32,741 nt of DNA from Halorubrum sp. Hd13 (GCF_002252755.1 NZ_NHOY01000021.1:1-32741), one strand, 5' to 3'. Positions 6,610 through 14,762 are shown, counted from the stretch's first letter. A program made the numbers and translations. The notes: generated by a model not told the origin, from the letters alone.

Positions 6610-7853
6610 TGTACTACGCCTACAACTACCGCCTCAAGCCGTCCGACGCCCACCGTGAGGAGTTGGACCGCCACCGCGATATTTGTCGGCAACTCTACAA
6701 CCACACGCTCTACCGCCTCAACGAGTATCAAAACGAACACGGCGAACTGCCTTCTATGACCACGCTTCGGTCGGAACTCCCCGACCTCAAGAAGTGGTGG
6801 GACGGCCTCTCCGACGTGTACTCGAAGGTTCTCCAAACCGTCGTTGAACGGTTGTTCGACAACCTCAAAGGGCTCTCCGCGCTCAAGGAGAACGGCTACG
6901 GCGTCGGTCAACTCAAATGGAAGCCGCCACGGGAGTTCCGCAGTTTCACGTACAGCCAGTCTGGCTTCAAGCTCGACAAAAAGGGCGGTCAGACTGTGCT
7001 GTCACTCTCGAAACTCGGAGACATACCGATTCGGCTCCACCGCGCCATCCCCGACGACGCGAAGCTCAAACAGGTCACGGTCAAGAAGGAACCGACGGGC
7101 GAGTGGTTCGCCACGTTCGGAGTCGAAATAGACCGTGAACCGCCCGAACCGCCTGAGAATCCCGAGCGGTGCGTCGGCATTGACGTGGGAATTCTCAAGT
7201 ACGCCCACGACACCGACGGGACCGCCGTCGGGTCGCCCGACCTCTCCGCCGAACGGGAGCGTCTGGAACGCGAACAGCGGTCCCTCTCACGGAAGGAACA
7301 CGGGTCGAACAACTACGAGAAGCAACGACGGCGGGTCGCGGAGTGTTACGCCGACCTCCGACGGAAGCGCCGTGACTTCCTACATAAGCTCTCGAACTAC
7401 TACGCTCGGGAGTACGACCTCGTGGCGGTCGAAGACCTGAACGTGAAAGGGATACTCGAATCACCGTCGAACAGCCGCAACACGGCATCTGCCGCGTGGC
7501 GAACGTTCCTCTCGTTGCTCGAATACAAGTGCAAGCGTGAGAGGACGCACTTCGTCGCCGTGAATCCGAGAGGGACAACCAAGGAGTGCGCGTCGTGCGG
7601 CGTTTCGACCGACAAACCGTTGTGGGTCCGTGAACACACCTGTCCTGCCTGCGGGTTTAAGACGGACAGGGACGCGAACGCGGCGTGGAACATCCTTTCT
7701 CGCGGCCTCGAAGATGTAGGAGTGGGACACTCCGAATCAACGTCTGTGGAGACTGCGCTCCCTGTGGACACCGACTTGGTGTCTGCAAAGCGCGTCGTGG
7801 AAGCAGGAAGCCCTACCCTCAAGGAGCGAACGGCGTCAGCCGTGAGCGAGTAG
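6609..7853 (+). CDS. tnpB: RNA-guided nuclease TnpB
   Basis: A 414-residue TnpB, the family from which Cas12 nucleases descend. The ATG at 6609 overlaps the tnpA stop; a longer frame from 6507 would run through tnpA and was rejected. Order: N-terminal YYAYNYRLKP start and wedge/REC part (1-185), then the RuvC nuclease with D192 (VGIDVG), E275 (AVEDLNVKG) and D355 (TDRDANAAWN), and a zinc finger C327xxC330 ... C345xxC348 between the last two. All catalytic positions are present, so RNA-guided cleavage next to a short target-adjacent motif is expected. The last codons run into the right-end hairpin, as expected if the guide RNA overlaps the gene's 3' end. An acidic, family-variable tail follows D355. 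Confidence 0.95.
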   Translation: MYYAYNYRLKPSDAHREELDRHRDICRQLYNHTLYRLNEYQNEHGELPSMTTLRSELPDLKKWWDGLSDVYSKVLQTVVERLFDNLKGLSALKENGYGVGQLKWKPPREFRSFTYSQSGFKLDKKGGQTVLSLSKLGDIPIRLHRAIPDDAKLKQVTVKKEPTGEWFATFGVEIDREPPEPPENPERCVGIDVGILKYAHDTDGTAVGSPDLSAERERLEREQRSLSRKEHGSNNYEKQRRRVAECYADLRRKRRDFLHKLSNYYAREYDLVAVEDLNVKGILESPSNSRNTASAAWRTFLSLLEYKCKRERTHFVAVNPRGTTKECASCGVSTDKPLWVREHTCPACGFKTDRDANAAWNILSRGLEDVGVGHSESTSVETALPVDTDLVSAKRVVEAGSPTLKERTASAVSE

Positions 7854-7864
7854 GGTAGGGTAGT
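7690..7864 (+). ncRNA. Predicted TnpB guide RNA (omega/reRNA) scaffold
   Basis: In characterised TnpB systems the guide RNA comes from the tnpB 3' end and the element's right end, with the guide taken from the flank just outside. Here the tnpB end plus the hairpin CCCTACCCT ... AGGGTAGGG (7811-7860) has the right position and a strong stem. The guide would start at about 7864 with TTCACAGTCGG and so be antisense to the 3' end of the gene at 7865-8251. The 5' limit is a guess. Confidence 0.5.
7811..7860 (+). repeat. IS right-end hairpin
   Basis: CCCTACCCT (7811-7819) pairs with AGGGTAGGG (7852-7860); an inner CGGC/GCCG stem closes over GTCA. The tnpB stop TAG (7851-7853) lies inside the second arm. 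Confidence 0.75.
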
Positions 7865-8251
7865 TCACAGTCGGTTTGTGGCGTGTTCGCCAGCTGCATC
7901 ACGAACGGCATCAAGCTCGTCGGGAGCTGCCTCTTTGAATCCGAGCCGAAGCGCAAGCCGAAGGATCTCACTGCGATCGACCTCCTCGTGCTCGAGATCA
8001 AGCCGTTGTTGGAGTCCTTCTCCAACCGAAGTCATTCGGTCAGGATTCGCTTCGAGCGCACGGACAAACGCAGCGAGATGCCCGTCCCAGACGCTGACCG
8101 TCTTCTGTTTGTCACCGTCGTCGATGGCCTCGAGTTCGCTAACAATATCGTCGACGAATGCACGGCGATCTGACGCGGCGTCTGCCGTGTCGATCCGATC
8201 GCCGTGTGCCGTCTCATCACGGAGGGCCGCGAGTTCGTCGTCCTCAGACAT
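7865..8251 (-). CDS. Small ParA-operon partner, likely DNA-binding
   Basis: A 128-residue protein from ATG at 8251 (MSEDDELAALRDET). This start was chosen over one at 8308 because it overlaps the parA stop by eight bases, a coupled arrangement. It is acidic and helical; KQKTVSVWDGHLAAFVRAL and VDRSEILRLALRLGFKEA look like a strand-plus-helices DNA-binding module, perhaps of ribbon-helix-helix type. Small genes downstream of parA in plasmids commonly encode the centromere-binding partner, so that role is inferred. The gene ends 11 bases from the convergent tnpB stop, and the IS right end abuts its stop codon. Confidence 0.65.
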   Translation of the reverse strand: MSEDDELAALRDETAHGDRIDTADAASDRRAFVDDIVSELEAIDDGDKQKTVSVWDGHLAAFVRALEANPDRMTSVGEGLQQRLDLEHEEVDRSEILRLALRLGFKEAAPDELDAVRDAAGEHATNRL

Positions 8252-9110
8252 GGATCTCACCCTGAAGCCGCTTAACGAGAAGATCCGCAGCCGCGAGATA
8301 TGCCTCACGAGCCTGTGTTGCAGTTGCTGAGGGATCGGTTAGTGCGAATGCCGTCTGCCCTTGCTGTGCAGCATTCCGAATATCCTGTGAGTAGGGGACG
8401 TAGTCGGCTGCAATCGCATCAGGATACTCTCGCTCAAACGCGTCAAGATACTCTTCAGCGAGGGTCGTTCGCGTATCGACTTTGTTCGGTAAGACGAGTG
8501 CCAGTTCAATTGTCGTCGCGAAGTTGGTTGCAATTTTGTCTAGATCGCGGCGGAGCGCGTCAGCCTGTTCAGCCTCAAACGGTCCCATCTCAATGGGGAC
8601 GATCACGTTTTGTGCCGCCCAGAGGCCATTGTATGAGACGTTGTTCGTCATGCCAGGGAGATCGATGAGGACGATATCGTACGCAAGCGGATCGACGTAC
8701 TCGTCGAGAAACTGCTCGAACCGGCTATATCGTTCGCGAGCGTCATTGATGTTTCCTAGCTCGGAGTCGAGCGTATCGAGCCCAGGGTGTGCCGGGATGA
8801 GGTCGACGCCCTCGTCAGTCGCAACGATGAGGTCATCAAGTGGGTCCGCACCCAATTTCTCTGCAATCGTCGGCCACGCATCGTCGAAGACCGTCGAGAC
8901 GTTCGGCCACGCCGCATCGGCCTCGATGCGTTGCTGGTAGTCGTCCCAGACGCCGAAGTGCTTCGCAAGGTCGCCTTGCTTGCCTGCTAAGTCGACCAGT
9001 AACACGTCGAATCCATGCTCGTTGAGTGCGATACCGAGATGGGCGACTGTCGTCGTCTTGCCGGTCCCGCCCTTATCCAGAAATGCAGCAGCACGGAGTG
9101 TTGATCCCAT
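8244..9110 (-). CDS. parA: ParA-family partition ATPase
   Basis: A 288-residue ParA/Soj-type ATPase. The deviant Walker A motif is KGGTGKTT at 13-20, with signature K13 and K18; the Walker A' Asp is D40 (LLVDLAGKQG) and Walker B is D150 (YDIVLIDLPG). These proteins bind DNA non-specifically as ATP dimers and move replicon copies apart with a centromere-binding partner. It is the first gene of a two-gene minus-strand operon, overlapping the small partner gene by eight bases. The start codon lies inside a perfect palindrome, suggesting autoregulation. It is encoded next to orc1 in the same orientation, as on many haloarchaeal plasmids. Confidence 0.93.
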   Translation of the reverse strand: MGSTLRAAAFLDKGGTGKTTTVAHLGIALNEHGFDVLLVDLAGKQGDLAKHFGVWDDYQQRIEADAAWPNVSTVFDDAWPTIAEKLGADPLDDLIVATDEGVDLIPAHPGLDTLDSELGNINDARERYSRFEQFLDEYVDPLAYDIVLIDLPGMTNNVSYNGLWAAQNVIVPIEMGPFEAEQADALRRDLDKIATNFATTIELALVLPNKVDTRTTLAEEYLDAFEREYPDAIAADYVPYSQDIRNAAQQGQTAFALTDPSATATQAREAYLAAADLLVKRLQGEIHV

Positions 9111-9147
9111 ATAGGTTCACCTATATGAAATCCTATAGCAATTCCTA
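9108..9147 (-). promoter_or_regulatory. parA operator/promoter palindromes
   Basis: CATATAGGT (9108-9116) and ACCTATATG (9119-9127) form a perfect 9+9 inverted repeat with a 2-base centre, including the parA start codon. Next to it are ATCCTATAG and TTCCTATTGG, giving three CCTAT words in 25 bases. The stretch 9120-9138 matches the palindrome at 12015-12033 in 18 of 19 bases. It probably binds the ParA partner and covers the basal promoter of a leaderless transcript. Confidence 0.65.
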
Positions 9148-9221
9148 TTGGATAAAGTTACGCCTACAGAGAATCTGTTGGGCAAATCAAATAGATCCGG
9201 CGACAAGAAAATCGGCGACAC

Positions 9222-9238
9222 ACCACCCTGCAAGTGTT
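9222..9238 (+). repeat. Origin recognition-type box 1
   Basis: ACCACCCTGCAAGTGTT, preceded by ACAC. One of five identical 17-base copies around orc1/cdc6, on the 3' side of the gene. Also seen at 9323, 10788 and 10854, and inverted at 11179. Confidence 0.7.
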
Positions 9239-9322
9239 CTTTTGCCGGGTTTTCGATCAGCCAGATGACGAGTCATCACGAAAGTGAGTCACAAAAAGAG
9301 GGCAGATAGGTGCTGAGGACAC

Positions 9323-9339
9323 ACCACCCTGCAAGTGTT
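9323..9339 (+). repeat. Origin recognition-type box 2
   Basis: A second exact 17-base copy, 101 bases after box 1 in the same orientation, between the orc1 stop and box 1. Confidence 0.7.
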
Positions 9340-9344
9340 TTATA

Positions 9345-9364
9345 CCATCAGTATATCCTGATGG
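9345..9364 (-). terminator. Hairpin downstream of orc1
   Basis: CCATCAG (9345-9351) and CTGATGG (9358-9364) with a 6-base AT loop, about 54 bases after the orc1 stop on the minus strand. It could end the transcript or be a protein site; no strong T-run follows. Confidence 0.35.
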
Positions 9365-9417
9365 AATAGTCAAGATGCGGGTCAAAAAAACGTTCATCAC
9401 AGGATCTGGGATGGTTA

Positions 9418-10746
9418 TCAGGTGAACTGCCAGATTTGTTGTTGTTCCTCATCGTCCGGGTCGGGAGCCTCAAACGAGGTTGCTTCATCTTCCTTGTGGT
9501 GCTCGAGAATTTCCCAGACATTATTCGGAAGCGCGTCAACGTAATCTGACTTGACAACGGCATTAATGATGTCGACGGGGTCATCTGTGACCTGGTACAC
9601 GAAGCGGCGCCCACCTCGACGCCCCTGATTGTGATCCTCTGATCGGACAAAGCCCTGCATTGAGAGCTGGTCAAGATACTCGTACAGTTTCCGCTCTGAC
9701 CGTGGATTGCTACCGGCCGCCTCGGCGATCGACGAGTACAGCGTGTAGATCCGTTTTGTCCGCGCGTCGTGGTCTGGTTCAATAATTGCGAGTGTCGTCG
9801 CGATGTACGTGAGCGCCTGCTGGCGAGTTAGATCGTTGTCGAACGAGTTGAGAATCTCGTCGGTTTCGATGGTTTCTGTTGCGCGTCGAGTATGTGCTTC
9901 GGTGACAACTGACGCGTCATCCATCCGGGCATACTCGCCCGCTTTCTCGAGAATTTTGAGCCCTTGGCGGACGTCACCGCGTTCTTGGGCGGTGAATGCG
10001 GCAGCAAGCGGGATTACCTCATCGGTTAACACACCGTCGTGAAAGGCGATCCCCGCATAGTACCCGAGGATATCACGGAGTTCGTCGGCATCATACGGTC
10101 CGAACTTGATTTCGCGTTCCCCGAGTGTGCTCTTCACTTTCGGCTCCAACGAGTCGACAAATTTCAGATCGTTCGAGATACCGATCAGCCCAATACACGC
10201 CTCGTCGATGGCTGCATTCTCGCTGGCCTCAGCGCGCGGAAGGTCATACAGAAAGTCGTTGCGTGCGTCCGGAGGGATGTTGTCGATCTCGTCAAGGATG
10301 ATGAGAACGTTCCCACCAGCGTCCTCGATCTCTTCGTACAGAAACTCGAAAACAGTATCTGTACTATATCCGCTTTTCGGGAGCGCGTTGTCAGGTGTAC
10401 GGAATTCGTTAACCAGCCGGCTCACGAGTCGGTATGACGACTTGTAGTTCCGGCAGTTGATCGGGCCGAGAATTTCGAGGTCGACACCCTGCTCAGTTGC
10501 TTTTTCGAGCAGCATGTCGCGGACCCATTTCGTGACAGCAGTTTTCCCAACGCCAGTCGGACCGTAGACGAAGACATTGTTTGGCTCGTGACCGACGACG
10601 ACATCCTGGAGCGCGTTCACGTAGAGGTCAATCTCGTCGTCACGGTGAAAGATCATCTCGGGATCGAAGCTGTCCTTCTTTAGTGGCTGTTTGGAGTCGA
10701 AAATCTCGTCCGTCCCAGCGAACGGATTTTCGTCCGTTTGCACCAT
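9418..10746 (-). CDS. orc1/cdc6: Orc1/Cdc6 replication initiator
   Basis: A 442-residue Orc1/Cdc6-family AAA+ initiator of normal length. Walker A is GPTGVGKT (62-69), Walker B LIILDEID (D152, E153), sensor 1 GLIGISND (186-193) and sensor 2 GDVRQGLKIL with R260. The C-terminal part (about 300-420) is the winged-helix DNA-binding domain, including RRGGRRFVYQV in the wing. It recognises origin boxes and opens DNA for MCM loading. The gene is bracketed by five copies of one 17-base box, two beyond its 3' end and three beyond its 5' end, so it very likely serves its own origin. A TATA-like ACTTATG lies 27-33 bases upstream of the ATG. Confidence 0.95.
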   Translation of the reverse strand: MVQTDENPFAGTDEIFDSKQPLKKDSFDPEMIFHRDDEIDLYVNALQDVVVGHEPNNVFVYGPTGVGKTAVTKWVRDMLLEKATEQGVDLEILGPINCRNYKSSYRLVSRLVNEFRTPDNALPKSGYSTDTVFEFLYEEIEDAGGNVLIILDEIDNIPPDARNDFLYDLPRAEASENAAIDEACIGLIGISNDLKFVDSLEPKVKSTLGEREIKFGPYDADELRDILGYYAGIAFHDGVLTDEVIPLAAAFTAQERGDVRQGLKILEKAGEYARMDDASVVTEAHTRRATETIETDEILNSFDNDLTRQQALTYIATTLAIIEPDHDARTKRIYTLYSSIAEAAGSNPRSERKLYEYLDQLSMQGFVRSEDHNQGRRGGRRFVYQVTDDPVDIINAVVKSDYVDALPNNVWEILEHHKEDEATSFEAPDPDDEEQQQIWQFT

Positions 10747-10787
10747 CTTGGTAATGGCCTATGCGGCATTGGGCATAAGTTTCGTGG

Positions 10788-10804
10788 ACCACCCTGCAAG
10801 TGTT
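10788..10804 (+). repeat. Origin recognition-type box 3
   Basis: Exact 17-base copy, 42 bases upstream of the orc1 start codon; its position could also allow Orc1 to regulate its own gene. Confidence 0.75.
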
Positions 10805-10853
10805 TCAACTGTTCAGTATCGTGTTCTCTCTCGCAGTGACGGGACACACACAC

Positions 10854-10870
10854 ACCACCCTGCAAGTGTT
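10854..10870 (+). repeat. Origin recognition-type box 4
   Basis: Exact 17-base copy preceded by five AC units; left arm of the 32-base inverted repeat. Confidence 0.8.
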
Positions 10871-11006
10871 CTCGGGTCTCCAGAGGAAGGGGTGGGGGGT
10901 TCTCGGTTGTCAGTAAGTGGCGCTGTCAGTATCGGCGATCTACGGGACAGCACGCGTCCCCGTGATAACAACTCGAACACGTCTATTATATATCTATAAT
11001 ATAAAT

Positions 11007-11027
11007 GTTGTTGTTGTTGTTGTTGTT
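11007..11027 (+). repeat. (GTT)7 microsatellite in the unwinding region
   Basis: Seven GTT triplets follow directly after the AT-rich core of the origin. Confidence 0.9.
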
Positions 11028-11178
11028 GCCGGTTGTAGATGAGACGCAGACAGTACGCCGTCATGTGATTTTGTAAATAAAGTACAGTATCTTGTTGTCT
11101 ATTACCGCTGTGTTTATAATAAAACGGTGGAAGCCCGTTCGATCCTACACACCCCCTCCCTCCGGTTCAACCCCCTAG

Positions 11179-11195
11179 AACACTTGCAGGGTGGT
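11179..11195 (-). repeat. Origin recognition-type box 5 (inverted)
   Basis: AACACTTGCAGGGTGGT on the plus strand, the exact reverse complement of the other four boxes, followed by the matching GT units; right arm of the 32-base inverted repeat. Confidence 0.8.
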
Positions 11196-11298
11196 GTGTG
11201 TGTGTCCCCGCCAGACCGCCATTGTTTGTGACAGCTAGAGCCGCCCATGGTGTTGGATCTCCACAACGTGTGTACAACCTCGCGGGACGGTTCCCCGC

Positions 11299-11730
11299 TC
11301 AATTCCAAACCAACACTGAGAGTCCCTCAAGGAGCTCGACCGTCTCTTGGATCTCACGACCAGCCAGCCCGCTGAGCAGCTGATATTCCTGTAAAAACAG
11401 GTATCCAGTTGTCAGCAGAATCCCGCCACCGAGTCCGAGCGAGCCAACAACGACAAGGGCAGTTAACAGTCGAGAAATCCTGAGCAATTTCAGGAGCACT
11501 GGCATCGCGAATAGCACGAACAGGACTACCCCAAACACTCTGAGCAGCATCGCGATCGCCCGGTCTAGGCTCGGCATGGTTAACTGACTCCTTGCGAGCA
11601 CGAAAATCGCCACAGACAGTGAGAGCAATGTCACCCATACGAGTACAGCGAGGAGTCCAGCGTGACTCTGATGAACTTCGGAGGTTGCTGTGTCCACCCC
11701 CTCATCCTCATGTACCCACGGGTTTCGCAT
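11299..11730 (-). CDS. Membrane protein of unknown function
   Basis: A 143-residue protein with a polar N-terminus (about 25 residues) and three predicted membrane helices, around LLAVLVWVTLLSLSVAIFVL, VFGVVLFVLFAMPVLL and LTALVVVGSLGLGGGILL, and a helical C-terminus. I recognise no family. TATTTTAA lies about 26 bases before the ATG at 11730, which supports this start and a leaderless transcript. It borders the origin, on the opposite side from orc1 and in the same orientation. No functional inference is warranted. Confidence 0.65.
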   Translation of the reverse strand: MRNPWVHEDEGVDTATSEVHQSHAGLLAVLVWVTLLSLSVAIFVLARSQLTMPSLDRAIAMLLRVFGVVLFVLFAMPVLLKLLRISRLLTALVVVGSLGLGGGILLTTGYLFLQEYQLLSGLAGREIQETVELLEGLSVLVWN

Positions 11731-12424
11731 ACATAGAGCACGCTTCGGAGATGTTAAAATATCAATTGTTTTTTCAGATCCGCCTGTGTCAGATGAATAT
11801 AGTATCAGTATATGCTGTTGGTTAGTTACAAGTTATCCGCTCGTGATTGCTTGTAGTACGATCTCGTCTCGCGTTTCTTTATACAGCTATTTTGTCCGCT
11901 AATTCCCTGACTCCTACCCCCTATTTTTTGATGCCGGAGGTTGTTGAGGAAGCACAGTTTGCTGCTGTTCGCGTTTCCCGCGCTATATGGGTCTCTCATC
12001 TCTCTATAGGATTCCCTATATGGAATCCTATAGTAGCTTTGGTGTGCTGAGTAGGCTCCGATCAGGCTTTCAGAGACTGAGATCCATATCCGGAGACAAC
12101 TTGCAACCCGATCTAACATCTAATGAATCCGAAAACATAACTAATGATAGTATATACTGTTGCTATATATGACCGGAGCCTTTCTTTTCACGACACAGGC
12201 GCAGCCAGTCACAGACACAACGTTCCAGTGGTGGGGTGAGACTCGAGTTGAGTCTACAGTCTCACCACGCCACTTGCGATCACATTCTCTCTCGGCGGTT
12301 TGGACTCACCCATCAGTAGAGGCGGCTCTTCGACTCCGTCTGTCTTCGGTGTATTCACACTCCGATCGCTGGACACACGGCTCGCACAGCGGTGCAACGG
12401 TCTGCACTCGGTCGCACTAATTCA
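11731..12424. other. AT-rich intergenic region with a 30-base palindrome
   Basis: About 690 bases with no convincing gene. It holds the palindrome at 12004-12033, a further CTATATGG word at 11983, and TATA-like sequences near 12144-12170 that could drive the sensor kinase gene. ORFs here are short, lack family features, or overlap the palindrome. Confidence 0.55.
12004..12033. promoter_or_regulatory. 30-base palindrome related to the parA operator
   Basis: CTATAGGATTCC (12004-12015) and GGAATCCTATAG (12022-12033) are perfect 12-base inverted arms around CTATAT. Bases 12015-12033 equal the parA operator stretch 9120-9138 at 18 of 19 positions. A shared binding protein is likely; this could be a second operator or the partition site (centromere). 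Confidence 0.65.
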
Positions 12425-14701
12425 ATGACTACAACGGAGACACCGATCCAGCTGTTACACGTCGACGATCAACCGAGTTTTACCGAGATGGTCGCTGCAC
12501 AGTTAGAGCATGAACGTGATCGGTTCACGGTGCAGACGGCAACAAATGCAACTGACGGCCACGACATCTTAGCCGACCACGAGATTGATTGTGTCATCTC
12601 CGATTATGAGATGCCTGGCCAGAACGGTATTGAGTTTCTCGAAACCGTTCGTACAGAGTACCCTGATCTCCCATTTATCCTGTACACCGGCAAAGGTTCT
12701 GAGGCCGTCGCGAGTGAGGCCATCTCTGCTGGTGTGACCGACTATCTTCAAAAGGGAAGTGGGAATGGACAGTATGCGGTTCTTGCGAATCGGATCGAGA
12801 ATGCTGTCGATCGATATCAAGCCCAGCGTGTGATTGAAGAAAGTCGAGAGCGGCTCTCGTTGTTTATCGACCAGTCGTTACTCGGTGTTATTGAGTGGAA
12901 CAAACAGCTTGAGTGTGTCAGTATGAACGATGCGGCGGTCGATATTCTCGGGTACTCTGCAGACGAGTTCGTTGGGAACTCGTGGAAAACGATTGTTCCC
13001 GACTCAGAACATGGTACTGTCAGCGATATCATCGCCTCACTGTCCGGGTCAAACGGGGCATCCCGTACCGTCATCGAGAATACGACACGCGATGGCGAGC
13101 GGATCATCTGTGAATGGCACAATCACGTAATTACTGATGCTGACGGCGAGATCGTGACGATCTTCTCGCAGCTTCAGGACGTTACAGAGCAGAAACAGCA
13201 TGAGCGTGCGATCGAGAACGAGCGCGACAAATTCAAAGCGTTCTTCGAACAGTTACCCATCCCAGCAGTTCGGACCACTATCGAAGACGGGGATCCAATT
13301 GTCCACGGTCTCAATTCCGCGTTTGAAGAGACGTTCGGCTACGAAGAGACGGAACTCGAAGGCAGGAACCTCGATGCATACGTGGCTCCTGACTCGCTGT
13401 CACACTCTGCCGATCGGATCAACCAGCAATTCGTTGAGTCCGGCCATACGAGTGAACGTGTCCGTCGTCAGACGGCTGCTGGCATTCGTGAGTTCCAACT
13501 CAACGTCACGCATATTGACTCGACGACACTCCCTGAGGCGTACGCAACCTATCTCCCACTCGGTGACGACTCGCCAGTAAATACTGGCATTGGAGCGCAC
13601 AATACGAAAATTAAAACACTACACGACGTCGCTGCTGCCATTCACGAGGCGTCTGATCCGGAGGCGGTGTACACGCTCCTTGTCGATGCTGCCGAGCGGA
13701 TTCTCGCGTTTGACTTAGCACTTGCTGATACGATCGACGATGGAGAATTGGTTCCGGTCGCAATCACCGACCAGGTTGAGACGTATTATGAGACGATTCC
13801 GCTTGCTGCAGACGACGCACTTGCTGCTGAGATCGCCCGCACTGGCGAACCGGATATCACGGCTGACCTCACCGATCGCGACTGCTCGCCAGCCGATCCC
13901 ACATATCGATCCGCACTTACCGTCCCAATTGCAGACCACGGCGTGTTCCAGGCTGTCGCGAGAGAACCAGATGCCTTCGATGAAACTGATCTGAATCTGG
14001 TATCGCTGCTCACCACGCATGCGGATTTAGCCCTTGAGCGTCTCGACCGCGAGCACGAACTTCGTGATCGAACCGCCGAACTTGAGCGACAGAACGAACG
14101 ATTCGAAGAGTTCGCCGGTGTTGTCTCACATGATCTTCGGAGCCCACTGACGGTCGCGCAAGGACATTTAGAAGTCGCACAAGACGAGTGCGATTGTGAC
14201 CGGTTAGACCGGATCGACGACGCACACATCCGGATTGACACGCTGATCACGAATCTGTTAACGTTAGCACGCGACGGCGACACCCTCTCTGACCGCCAGC
14301 CACTCGATCTTGCACAGGTTATCGACGCTAGCTGGGATCATGTTGATACGGCTGATGCAACCCTCCAGGTTGATGTTGACACTACAGTACACGCTGATCC
14401 GAGTCGGTTGCAGCAGCTCTTTGAGAACCTAATTCGGAACGCTGTTGAGCACGGTGGGGCTGACGTGACGGTTCGAGCTGGCACACACGCTGATGGATTT
14501 TATATCGAGGACGACGGTCCAGGGATCTCGGCAGACGACCGAAAGCAAGTCTTTGAGATTGGAAACTCACGGGTCACTGACGGGAGTGGGTTCGGTTTGA
14601 ATATCGTCAAACAGATTGTCGAGACACACGGCTGGGAAATTGTACTAACTGACAGCGTATCTGGTGGGGCCCGATTCGAGATACACGGTGTTTCTGGGTG
14701 A
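12425..14701 (+). CDS. Hybrid sensor histidine kinase (REC-PAS-PAS-GAF-HisKA-HATPase)
   Basis: A 758-residue soluble kinase; no membrane helix is visible. Receiver domain, residues 8-125: acidic pair D14/D15, phosphoacceptor D60 (ISDYEMPG), K110. Two PAS domains, about 140-260 and 268-385, the first ending in QLQDVTEQKQHE. A GAF-like domain, about 395-545. A coiled linker leads to HisKA with H569 (VVSHDLRSPLT). The ATPase has N672 (LIRNAVEHGG), DDGPG (696-700) and GSGFGL (720-725). This N-terminal-receiver order is common in haloarchaea. The ATG at 12425 was chosen because an upstream in-frame start adds only 11 unconserved residues. The signal is unknown. The HalOD1 gene 61 bases downstream is a candidate partner. 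Confidence 0.92.
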   Translation: MTTTETPIQLLHVDDQPSFTEMVAAQLEHERDRFTVQTATNATDGHDILADHEIDCVISDYEMPGQNGIEFLETVRTEYPDLPFILYTGKGSEAVASEAISAGVTDYLQKGSGNGQYAVLANRIENAVDRYQAQRVIEESRERLSLFIDQSLLGVIEWNKQLECVSMNDAAVDILGYSADEFVGNSWKTIVPDSEHGTVSDIIASLSGSNGASRTVIENTTRDGERIICEWHNHVITDADGEIVTIFSQLQDVTEQKQHERAIENERDKFKAFFEQLPIPAVRTTIEDGDPIVHGLNSAFEETFGYEETELEGRNLDAYVAPDSLSHSADRINQQFVESGHTSERVRRQTAAGIREFQLNVTHIDSTTLPEAYATYLPLGDDSPVNTGIGAHNTKIKTLHDVAAAIHEASDPEAVYTLLVDAAERILAFDLALADTIDDGELVPVAITDQVETYYETIPLAADDALAAEIARTGEPDITADLTDRDCSPADPTYRSALTVPIADHGVFQAVAREPDAFDETDLNLVSLLTTHADLALERLDREHELRDRTAELERQNERFEEFAGVVSHDLRSPLTVAQGHLEVAQDECDCDRLDRIDDAHIRIDTLITNLLTLARDGDTLSDRQPLDLAQVIDASWDHVDTADATLQVDVDTTVHADPSRLQQLFENLIRNAVEHGGADVTVRAGTHADGFYIEDDGPGISADDRKQVFEIGNSRVTDGSGFGLNIVKQIVETHGWEIVLTDSVSGGARFEIHGVSG

Positions 14702-14734
14702 TAATCTTGATTGATCTGTCTGAGAAACTGGATT

Positions 14735-14762
14735 TATTATACTATAACTATATACTATTAGT
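14735..14762 (+). promoter_or_regulatory. Promoter of the HalOD1 gene
   Basis: TATACTATAACTATATACTA covers the -26 position relative to the ATG at 14763 and leaves almost no leader, so a separate leaderless transcript is likely despite the closeness to the kinase gene. Confidence 0.55.

Larger units (their letters stand above)
6041..7864 (+). mobile_element. IS200/IS605-family insertion sequence (tnpA + tnpB)
   Basis: A complete-looking element with tnpA and tnpB overlapping by one base on the same strand, bounded by hairpin ends. Left: GGCGCT/AGCGCC outside CCCCACCCT/AGGGTGGGG (6041-6105). Right: CCCTACCCT/AGGGTAGGG (7811-7860). The family moves as single-stranded DNA, recognises such hairpins and makes no target duplication, so exact ends cannot be set from the sequence alone; the limits given are approximate. 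It sits directly against the 3' end of the parA operon, whose last stop codon is at 7865. Confidence 0.85.
10788..11208. other. Replication origin (inverted boxes around an AT-rich unwinding region)
   Basis: Just upstream of orc1. Boxes at 10788 and 10854 point towards an inverted box at 11179. The match around the last two extends to 32 bases (10841-10872 and 11177-11208). G-rich and C-rich runs lie just inside the arms (10886-10902, 11147-11175), like the G-strings described in haloarchaeal origins. Between them lies an AT-rich stretch (about 10980-11130), including TCTATTATATATCTATAATA and seven GTT units, a good unwinding element. The 552-base gap 10747-11298 has no gene. Confidence 0.85.

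Noticed and set aside
6390-6911. 173-codon minus-strand ORF over tnpA/tnpB
   Set aside because: Antisense to two intact transposon genes with full catalytic motifs.
11826-12119. 97-codon minus-strand ORF over the 30-base palindrome
   Set aside because: Its most striking part (RIPYRESYREMRDPY) is just the translated palindrome; no promoter or family.
12160-12420. 86-codon plus-strand ORF before the sensor kinase
   Set aside because: Low-complexity, Ser/His/Arg-rich translation unlike acidic haloarchaeal proteins, and it runs to the kinase start.
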